Assembly (NCBI GenBank): GCA_025917655.1
Contig: CP084617.1
Span: 1,426,001 to 1,490,000 of the forward strand
Source of the DNA: Chlorella sorokiniana
Lineage: Eukaryota > Chlorophyta > Trebouxiophyceae > Chlorellales > Chlorellaceae
Direction of reading: 5' to 3'
DNA: 64,000 nucleotides
Made by a program: the position numbers and the translations under genes. The notes beneath the pieces were generated by a model. That model had not been told where the DNA came from. It did no database searches and saw only the letters and a program-made list of their open reading frames with translations. Shown piece after piece: positions 23,621 through 32,900 of this stretch (its first letter is position 1; each line of letters opens with the position of its first letter).

Positions 23621-23632
23621 GGGCCCATAACC
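23621..23632 (-). promoter_or_regulatory. Primer-binding site of copia L (half tRNA-iMet)
   Basis: GGGCCCATAACC directly abuts the 5' LTR. Its complement GGTTATGGGCCC matches the anticodon region of initiator tRNA-Met, which contains the sense GGGCCCATAACC. Priming from an internal tRNA-iMet site is established for Drosophila copia. The TRIMs carry the same 12 bases next to their LTRs. Confidence 0.85.
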
Positions 23633-23985
23633 TGTTGGATGGAGGTATTTACAAAGAGCGCAAGAGTATGAAAGAGGGCGCAGAATGGCGCTAAATAGGC
23701 TGGAGCAGCACAATGCTACTATTGGCATTATTCCGGCATATGCGGGGTAGTGTTTGTGGTAGTGGCATGACGGCGGGGCTCAGGTGCACAGAAATGCATG
23801 GCATGGGGGTCAATCAACTTAGAATAAAGTGGGAAAGCATAATCGAAGGGTGTCTGAGCATATTAGGCGGGTCAAGCTCATGCATGACGAAAGGGTGTCC
23901 ACGTCAGCGGCGTCGCCACGTGGCAGCTGGGGAGATGTCTTTGCGAGTGTGCAGGCTGGACATGTGGCTCAGCCACATCTCAACA
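23633..23985 (-). repeat. copia element L 5' LTR (353 bp)
   Basis: On the plus strand it runs from TGTTGGATGG to ACATCTCAACA and is followed at 23986 by plus-strand copia sequence. It pairs with the LTR at 17569-17924; the two have similar length with scattered differences. Confidence 0.88.
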
Positions 23986-26900
23986 CCTGCTGCCAGATCT
24001 CCATGGGCAACCACATGATTGCCTACGGCTACACCGACACCACCAGCAACACCTACCACCTGGCCAGCCGCTGCCTCGAGCCGGGCTCCGCCGCCTACGC
24101 CCTCACCATCGCCTACGCCGCACGCGCCGACACACCCAACCTGTGGCACCGCCGCCTCGGCCACCTCGGCTACGACAACCTGGCCAAGCTCACCACCATG
24201 GCCACCGGCATCAACATCGACCCCTCCGACTTCAAAGCCACAAGCGTCGACACCTGTGACGCCCGCACCCCGGGCAAGCAACACCGTCAACCGTTCTACA
24301 CCTCCACCTCCGCCACCCACAAGCCTTTGGAGCTTTGCGCACACCGACCTTTGCGGTCCCATGCCAATCCCCTCCCACGGTGGCAGCCTGTACTTCATGA
24401 CCATCCTGGACGACTACACCGGCTACTCTCTCGTCGCCTCCCTTCGCCGCAAGTCTGACGCCGCCGACTTCCCGAAGACCACCGTTCACCTGCTTGAGCG
24501 TCGACCGGCCACACCGTCAAGCGCATCCGCTCTGACAACGGCGGCGAGTTCATCAACAACGACCTGGACACCTTCTACAAGTCCAAGGGCATCCGGTCAG
24601 AGACCACCGTCGCCTACACGCCCCAGCCAGAACGGCAAGGCCGAGCGTCTCAACCGCACCCCCGCTGGACAAGGCGCGCCCCATGCTGGCCGAGTACAAC
24701 CTGCCCAAGTTCCTATGGGCAGAAGCCATCGCCACCGCCAACTACCTGCGCAACCGCTCTCCTACATCTGCCCAAGACGTCACCCCCTACGAGATGCTCC
24801 ACGGCACCAAGCCCGACCTCTCTCACCTGCGCATCTTTGGCGCCCGTGCCTACGCCCACATTCCAACAGCACTACGCTCCAAGCTCGACGCCGTTAGCGA
24901 GCCCGGCCGCTTCATCGGCTACCCCACCAACACCAAAGGCTACAAGATCCTACTGGACAACGGCTCCATCGTCATCAGCCGCGATGTCACCTTCAATGAG
25001 ACCAGCTCCAACCTGCCCAAGACCAATTTGCCCAAGCCAAGCCTGCCCAAGACCAACCTGCCCAAGCCCAACCTGCCGGAGACCATTTCCCTCATCGACA
25101 ACGATGACACCGGCGACACCGAGTCCGTGGGAGCACCAGCCGAGCCTGAAGACCCACCTTCTCCTCCCATCGCCCTGCGGCGCACCGAGCGTGCCGGCCG
25201 CGCCGCCCAGCCAGCCGGTGGCAAGACGACGCATACCGCATCACCTCTCGAGCCACCATCAACATCGCCACTGCAACAGCTGAGCCTACCACCCCTGGAG
25301 GAAGCCCCGCAATCTCCCAACGCCGACCTTTGGCGCTCCGCCATGGACGAGGAGATCGCTTCCTTGGCCGCCAACAACACCTGGACCCCCGCAGCCTACA
25401 CCTCCCGGCATCAAGCCCATTCCAGTCAAGTGGGTCTACAAGGAGAAGCGCGACGCCAACGGCAACATCGAGCGCTACAAGGCCCGCCTCGTTGTCAAAG
25501 GCTTCCACCAACGCGAAGGCATCGACTACGACCAAGTGTTTGCTCCTGTCTCCAAGTACTCCACCTTGCGCACCGTGTTGGCCATTGCCGCCGACCTTGA
25601 CCTGGAGATTCACCAGCTGGACATCAAGACCGCCTTCCTCAACGGCAAGCTAGACGAAGACGTCTACATTCAGCAACCTCCCGGCTACCACAACGGCAAC
25701 CACGACCAAGCCCGCAAGCTGAACAAGGCCCTCTATGGACTCAAGCAAGCTTCTCGAGCCTGGCATCGCACCCTGAAGACCGAGATCGAGTCCATGGGCT
25801 TCACCGAGTCAGCTGCTGACCCAGGCCTCTTCATCAAGCCTTCCTCTCCACCAGTCTACCTGCTCATCTACGTCGACGACATTCTGGTCATCACCGCCAA
25901 CGCATCCATGCTGACTTCCATCAAGAAGCAGATCGCCACCGCCTTCGACACCCGCGACCTGGGCCTAGCCTCCTTCTTCCCGGGCATCGACATCATGCGA
26001 GACCGCGCCTCCAAGACCATCAAGTTGACCCAGACCCGTCACACCACCGACCTGCTGTCCAAGTTCAGCATGGACAAGTCCAAGCCTTTCGACACACCCT
26101 CCAGCATCGCCTTCAAGCTCACCGCCGACGGAGACCCACTGGACATCTCAGAGCACCCCTACTCCACACTCATCGGCTCCCTCATGTACCTGGCATCCCG
26201 CACCAGACCCGATATCGCCCAAGCCGTGGGAGCGCTGGCCCGCTACATGTCCAAGCCCACCACCTCCCACTGGACTGCAGCCAAGCATGTGCTGCGCTAC
26301 CTCGCTGGCACCCCTGACTACGGCATCGTCTTCAGCCCATCCAACTCTACCCTCGACGCCTACTGCGACGCCAACCATGCTGGCGACATCGACACCCGCC
26401 GCTCCACCACCGGCTACGTCTTCACCTTCAAGAACGGCGCCATCACCTGGAGCTCACGTCTGCAACCCACCGTCGCCGCATCTACTACTGAAGCTGAGTA
26501 CATGGCAGCCGCCTCCGCCGTCAAGGAAGCACCGTGGCTGCGCAAGCTCTTCGCTGACCTGGACCTGCACATCGCCCGCATCGACATCAAGTCAGACAGC
26601 CAATCAGCCATTCACATGCTGAAGAATCCAGTCATCTCCCTTCGCTCCAAGCACATCGACATCATCCACCACTTTGCACGCGAGCGCGTCATCCGTGGCG
26701 AAGTCAACTTCAGCTACATCCCCACCGATGCCATGGTTGCTGACATCCTGACCAAGCCCGTGCCCACCAACAAGTTCAAGTACTGCCGCGCAGCTATGGG
26801 CATCGCCTGAGTGCAGCGGCTGTGCAGCCTGCGTGGGAGTGTTAAGATGTGGCTGAGCCACATGTCCAGCCTGCACACCCGCAGCACATCTCCCCAGCTG

Positions 26901-27211
26901 CCACGTGGCAGGCGCTGCTGACGTGGACACATTTTCGTCATGCATGAGCCCAACTTAGCTAATACGCCCAGACACCCTTCGATTATGCTTCCCCACTTTA
27001 TTCTAAGTTGATCGACACAAACGCCATGCATTTCTGTGCACCTGAGCCCCGCCGTTATTCCTCTGGCCACCCGAGATACCACCACTTCGGACACCACTCC
27101 GCAAATGCCGGAATAATGCCAAAAGCAGCATTGTTCTGCTCCAGCATACTTAGCGCCATTCTGCGCCCTTTTCCATACTCTTGCGCACTTTGTAACTGCC
27201 TCCATCCAACA
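23986..27211 (+). mobile_element. Ty1/copia fossil K, right piece with 3' LTR
   Basis: This is the right flank of the copia interrupted by element L. It resumes between protease and integrase (CCAGATCTCCATGGG at about 23991) and runs through integrase (HRRLGH about 24150, SDNGGEF about 24533), RT (YVDD about 25870) and RNase H to 26810, then a 3' LTR at 26840-27211. That LTR (372 bp) has a replaced middle segment compared with the 353-bp form. It carries a few breaks, fewer than element L. A satellite array starts immediately after the LTR. Confidence 0.88.
26840..27211 (+). repeat. copia 3' LTR variant (372 bp)
   Basis: It starts TGTTAAGATG and ends CTCCATCCAACA like the family LTR. Near 27053-27105 it has different sequence (CTGGCCACCCGAGATACC and following) where other copies read a CACTACCACAAACAC stretch. 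Confidence 0.82.
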
Positions 27212-28825
27212 GAAGCCACGCATGATCCATCGCAAGGGAGCATCGCGGCGTTGCGCGAGAGCCATGGCGGTGCTGCTGCGAGTGGTTGGCCGAGTGATGT
27301 GTGCCTGGGGAGGATCCGGTCGGATGCCATCCCAACCAACCTGCCCATAGCCACAGGTTGCAAAGTCACGCATGATCCATCGCAAGGGAGCATCGCGGCG
27401 TTGCGCGAGAGCCATGGCGGTGCTGCTGCGAGTGGTTGGCCGAGTGATGTGTGCCTGGGGAGGATCCGGTCGGATGCCATCCCAACCAACCTGCCCATAG
27501 CCACAGGTTGCAAAGTCACGCATGAACCATCGCAAGGGAGCATCGCGGCGTTGCGCGAGAGCCATGGCTGTGCTGCTGCGAGTGGTTGGCCGAGTGATGT
27601 GTGCCTGGGGAGGATCCGGTCGGATGCCATCCCAGCCAACCTGCCCATGGCCGTGGGTGCGAAGCCACGCATGAACCATCGCAAGGGAGCATCGCGGCGT
27701 TGCGCGAGAGCCATGGCTGTGCTGCTGCGAGTGGTTGGCCGAGTGATGTGTGCCTGGGGAGGAGCCGGTCGGAGGCCATCCCAGCCAACCTGCCCATGGC
27801 CGTGGGTGCGAAGCCACGCATGAACCATCGCAAGGGAGCATCGCGGCGTTGCGCGAGAGCCATGGCGGTGCTGCTGCGAGTGGTTGGCCGAGTGATGTGT
27901 GCCTGGGGAGGATCCGGTCGGATGCCATCCCAACCAACCTGCCCATGGCCGTGGGTGCGAAGCCACGCATGAACCCTCGCAAGGGAGCATCGCGGCGTTG
28001 CGCGAGAGCCATGGCTGTGCTGCTGCGAGTGGTTGGCCGAGTGATGTGTGCCTGGGGAGGATCCGGTCGGATGCCATCCCAACCAACCTGCCCATAGCCA
28101 CAGGTTGCAAAGTCACGCATGAACCACCGCAAGGGAGCATCGCAGCGTTGCGCGAGAGCCATGGCGGTGCTGCTGCGAGTGGTTGGCCGAGTGATGTGTG
28201 CCTGGGGAGGATCCGGTCGGATGCCATCCCAACCAACCTGCCCATGGCCGTGGGTGCGAAGCCACGCATGAACCATCGCAAGGGAGCATCGCGGCGTTGC
28301 GCGAGAGCCATGGCTGTGCTGCTGCGAGTGGTTGGCCGAGTGATGTGTGCCTGGGGAGGAACCGGTCGGATGCCATCCCAACCAACCTGCCCATGGCCGT
28401 GGGTACGAAGCCACGCATGAACCACCGCAAGGGAGCATCGCGGCGTTGCGCGAGAGCCATGGCGGTGCTGCTGCGAGTGGTTGGCCGAGTGATGTGTGCC
28501 TGGGGAGGAGCCGGTTGGAGGCCATCCCAACCAACCTGCCCATGGCGGTGGGTGCAAAGTCACGCATGAACCACCGCAAGGGAGCATCGCGGCGTTGCGC
28601 GAGAGCCATGGCGGTGCCGCTGCGAGTGGTTGGCCGAGTGATGTGTGCCTGGGGAGGAGCCGGTCGGATGCCATCCCAACCAACCTGCCCATAGCCACAG
28701 GTTGCAAAGTCACGCATGAACCACCGCAAGGGAGCATCGCGGCGTTGCGCGAGAGCCATGGCTGTCTTGCTGCGAGTGGTTGGCCGAGTGATGTGTGCCT
28801 GGGGAGGATCCGGTCCGATGCCTCC
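27212..28825. repeat. 149/150-bp satellite array, about 10.7 copies
   Basis: Units start (CACGCATGA) at 27217, 27367, 27517, 27666, 27815, 27964, 28114, 28263, 28412, 28561 and 28711; the last is partial. Two unit types differ at the junction: one ends CATAGCCACAGGTTGCAAAGT (150 bp), the other CATGGCCGTGGGTGCGAAGC (149 bp). They are interspersed, and one unit (28412) looks hybrid. Most units contain GGATCCGGTCGG or a one-base variant. Long open frames exist on both strands because all frames of the unit lack stops; I take it as non-coding. It directly abuts the copia LTR on the left. Confidence 0.93.
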
Positions 28826-29225
28826 TTTATGGGGATCGAGAGCGTGGCGCTATCGATCGAGAGCGTGGCGTTGTGGATCGAGAGCGTGGCTCACTTAAGA
28901 GGGATCGAGAGTGTGGATCACTTAATGGGAATCGAGCGTGGCGCTGTCGATCCAGACCTGGCGCTATCGATCCAGAGCCTGGCGCTATGGATCAAGGAAC
29001 GTGGCGCTGTTGATCGAGAGCGTGGTGCAATCGATCCAGAACGTGGCGCTGTGGATCGAGAGCGTGGCGCAGTGGAATGAGAGCCTTGCTCACTTAAGAG
29101 GGATCGAGAGTGTGAATCACTTAATGGGGATCGAGAGCGTGGCGTTATCAATCAAGAGCGTGGCGCCATCGATCGAAAGCGTGGCGCACGCAATGTTGGG
29201 GTTCAGAGCGTGGCTGAGCTGGCTC
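28826..29225. repeat. Degenerate GATCGAGAGCGTGGC minisatellite
   Basis: About 18-24-bp units built on GATCGAGAGCGTGGCGCTATC alternate with GATCCAGA variants. A larger block (GCTCACTTAAGAGGGATCGAGAGTG) occurs at about 28890 and again at about 29089, so there is a higher-order period near 200 bp. It begins where the satellite ends, and its last unit fades near 29225. Confidence 0.85.
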
Positions 29226-29345
29226 TGACGCATGCATCAAGTACGGAAAACATCATGCCCTGGAAAGAAGGTGTGCCTGAGCCAACGCTCATGTTACAGC
29301 GTTGCATGGCTCAAACCTGTGGTTCCATGTTAACAGTGGTCATGT
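29226..29345. other. Short spacer between repeats and NUP155
   Basis: No coding region or repeat is seen. It would contain the 3' untranslated end and poly(A) region of the NUP155-like gene, whose stop lies at 29346-29348. Confidence 0.5.
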
Positions 29346-29926
29346 CTAATACGCCCTAAAGCCGCCCACGAGGGGCTGCAACTCCTGGAGCAGTGCGTCA
29401 AACTGCGCAGACAGGCGGTCTGCTTCTGTAGCTGGCAACATACGCCGCGCCTCTGCTGCATAAGCCTCGCAAGCAGCCGCAAGCAACCCTGCTTCACGCC
29501 GGCCTCCCGGTAGCCTCCAAATGCAGCGCCGGGCGCACGATCGAGCAACTTATCCTGCAGGCAATGAACGGGCCACACCCCAGGTGATGAGCACAAGTAG
29601 TTCAACTCGAGCAAACCATGGGTTGCATGGGTCGGCCTTGGTTGATTGATTTTGATTGCGGATGAGATGTACCTTAGCCGCTGAGATGAGGGAGGCCAGG
29701 GAGCGCAGTAGGCGTAGGCGCAAAGAAGGTACGTGCGGTGCGTCACCCGCCTCGTCACCGCCGCGTACGCTGCAAACAAGCATATGAGCAGGTTATCGTT
29801 TGAGCAAAGCGGATGTTGTGCATTGCATGTACTTTCGTGGCCCGCAACAACGATAATGTGCCAGACAGCACACGTTCAAGGGACTCAAGAGCGCCCCACT
29901 GAAGACGTGGGAAAATAGCATGTTCT

Positions 29927-29960
<34 letters not shown>

Positions 29961-32900
29961 AATAGGGGGCAGGATGCCTAGCAACATGCAGCCCGCACCT
30001 GAGCAGCTCCTCATACACCCGAACCACAGCGTCATAGGATTCCTGGCAAGCCGAGACCTGCATGGCAGACGCATGCGAAAAGACATGCTAGGAAGAGGTA
30101 CTAGGATTTAGCCGCGTTCCCATCCATGGTGCATCCGGCGCCGCACAGCATTGCATGGCCACGCTGCAAGCACACACCATGGCGCGCAGCAGGCGCCCGC
30201 TGTCCTGCGCTGCGCCAGTGTGCGCCGGCCAGGTGCCCGCCGCTGCATGTTCGAGCCGCATGAGCACGTGGGCGGCCGGGAAGCTGCAGGGGAAGAGCGC
30301 GGCGAGGCGGGATGGGGGAATGCGTGACCGGCGGTAGGGCTGGTCCATGCCGCGCTGTAACATGAGCAGCCTGCACATTGCTAGGGGCCCTCCCCACCTG
30401 TTCTCATCGGGGTAGAACTGCTCTCCCAGGGCCTCCACGCAGCGACAGCACTCATCCAACGCCGCCGCCGCACGCTGCTCGTCGCTGGCGCGACCCCCGC
30501 CGGCCTCCTCCCAATGTTGTTGCCAGGTCTGCAGGCAGGCCGGGAGGCGTCGCACCAAAGCCACAGACTCACTGCCAGCCTTAGGGCACCTGGTGGTTCT
30601 CCACCAAACGGAAAGCCACGCAGGCGAGTCGCCCCACAAACATTCTTTCCACACAGCGATCCCCCCTCTTCGTGAATGTGTACCCTTTCAAGGGATGCAG
30701 ACAGCCACCATCCATACAGAGCCAACCCCCACCCGCGCACCTCCTTAAGCGCCAGGTCCCACAGCTGGCAGACGTAGGCGCGGTCGGTGAAGTGGGCCAG
30801 GTGCACCATCTCCAGGCACAGCCGCCAGTTCTGCGGCAAATGGGAAGGGGAAAGGGGGTCATGCCGCCGTGGAGCAGCCAGCAGAGCTGATCCACAGAGA
30901 CAAATGCAACAGGCCCACGCGGAGAGCGGTTTCTGCCCACAAAACAACCCACCCACCCCACAGCCGCCCAAACACAAGATGCACGCCCCCACGCAGCTGC
31001 CCACCCGCGAGGGTATGGCGTAGTCGTTGTACAGCACCTCCAGCGGCTTGGGGGCAGCCCGCAGCTCCGCCACCTTGCCTTCTGCCTCCTCGCGCGCAGC
31101 CTCGTCGCCTGCAGCCGCACCTGCAGGGCAGGGCAAGACAAGGAGGCAGGGTCTTCCAGAGGGGCAGGGGCAGGGCCCGGGGGTGGTCAGGCCAGGTCGG
31201 CTGCAACAAAAGCCTCCAACAGCTGCAGCAGCGGCGCCTGTTGGGCACGCAGGGGCTGCGAGGGCGTCGCAGCGAAGGGGCCTCACCCGTCGCAGCCAGG
31301 CTGTCTGCCAGGCGCTGCTGCAGGGCGCAGATGCGGGCCTTGCCCTCCAGGCGGTCCAGCAGCTCGGAGTCGCCGTAGCTCTTGGCCTGCCCGGCACGGG
31401 GGCAGGCGCGACAACGAGGCATGAGGCGTGCGTGCGCATGTCCCTGTGCTTGTTTCTCCGGTGGCCCATGATAAGCAGGCCCAGACACCGCGCACAACGA
31501 CAACAGGTGGCCCCGCCCCGCCTCCAACTGCCGCCTCTTTGAATGATTGCCCCCAGCGCGCCCACCCACCTGCAGCACCGCCGCCTGATAGTGCCCCTCT
31601 CGCTCCTCCAAGCTCACTGCCTGCTCGCCAGCACCGCTGCGCGGTCCGCCAGCAGTTCATACACCTGTCAAAATGCGGGGGGGCGGCAGGCTCAGCCGGC
31701 CGTTCGACCCTCGCTCCCCGCCGGCAATGTGGGGCAAGGCAGCAGGGCTGTCGGTGGGGTTCGCAGTACAGCCTTGGTCTGCGCAGACTCCAATGCCATG
31801 TGCACATGCATGGGGCCGCGTGTGCGTGGGGGATGCTGCCAGCGCACTGCCCCACCACCGCCACCCAGTGCAGAATGAGATGTGCTATGCAGCACAGACG
31901 TGAAACGAGTGTAACTAAGAGGAGCGCGGCGTGACTGGGCAGAAGCACCTGCGCAGCCTTGGCATACTCGCGGCGGGAGATGTAGAGGCGGGCCAGCACC
32001 TCGGCGTGGGCCACCTGCGCATCGGCGTCGGTGTGGGCGTGGGCGTGAGGGGAGGAGGGCGAGCGCGGGACCGGCACGCCTGCTGGCACAGAGCCGCTGC
32101 TTTGCCAGGGCGCCACACACACACCGACCGCGGAGCAGGGCAGCCGGAGTGCAGCCAAGGGTGCTGCGCAGTAACAGCGCTGCCGGGGCCCACCTAACGG
32201 CCGACAGCGCGCCGACGGTGGCGCCCGGCGCAGCGCCCAGCAGGCCGCCGGCGCGCACGAGGTACGGCTCCAGGTGCGGCGTGTCCAGCTGCAGCAGCTC
32301 CTTCACGGCCCTGCGCACAGCGCGGCAGGGCAGGCCAGTCAACACGCGTGCATGGCAAGCACGCAATCGCGGCAGGCGGGCCGGGCCATCAGCCGGACCC
32401 ATTCCTGCTGCCTTGCCGCGGCCGCCGCGCAGCAAAGGCGCGGCCGGGCAGCCCCTCCTCCCTCGCCTGAGCTGCACCAGGGCGGCGTAGAGCGCGTGGT
32501 GGAAGAGGGGTCGGGCGCGGCGGCGCAGCGCGCCAGCAGCTGCGCGCGGAAGGCGGCGCGCTCGCCGTCGCCCAGGCTCTTGGCCAGGGGCTCCAGGGCG
32601 GGGGTGGCGGCTGCGCGGGGCAACCAGGGGCCGGGCAAATCGGTCGAGATCGACGCACGCACAGGGCCTCTGGCAGCGCAAGGCAACCTTGCAGAAGCGC
32701 ATGCCACAGACAAAGGGCGGCTGCAGGCACACCCAGTGCGCATGCTTGAGCCCGCCCGCGCCCTCCACCACCACTGCTGACGCGCACCCCACCCGTGGGC
32801 ACAGGCATCAGGCACCCACCCGAGCGGTCTATGAGCAGGCGCAGCACAGCCAGCGGGTGTTGGTAGGCGGCCTCGAAGCGCCGTGCCCGCGCCGCCTCTC

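Larger units (their letters stand above)
17569..23985 (-). mobile_element. Ty1/copia element L, two LTRs, inserted in an older copia
   Basis: This minus-strand copia has both LTRs: the 3' LTR at 17569-17924 and the 5' LTR at 23633-23985. The primer-site complement GGGCCCATAACC (23621-23632) lies directly inside the 5' LTR. The leader is at about 22760-23620, gag about 21950-22680, the knuckle about 21800-21850, protease about 21650, integrase about 20660-21260, and RT and RNase H about 17960-19460. A tandem TRIM (19664-20290) sits in the region between integrase and RT. The element is structurally complete but carries many breaks, so it is older than copies A and G. It split the plus-strand copia K. 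Confidence 0.88.

Noticed and set aside
26714-28759. 681-codon open frame on the minus strand across the satellite
   Set aside because: It is produced by the 149/150-bp repeat, whose three minus-strand frames are all open; the translation switches frame with each 149-bp unit and then runs into an antisense copia LTR. No start context or domain.
1-29225. CRISPR array or phage-like defence system
   Set aside because: The repeats are LTR, satellite and minisatellite types in a eukaryotic gene setting; no short direct repeats with unique spacers and no cas-like genes were seen.
29330-29779. Separate 149-codon gene on the minus strand
   Set aside because: The neighbouring frame in the same stretch gives the NUP155 C-terminus ending at 29346, with the final-exon helix pattern, so this frame is a shadow.
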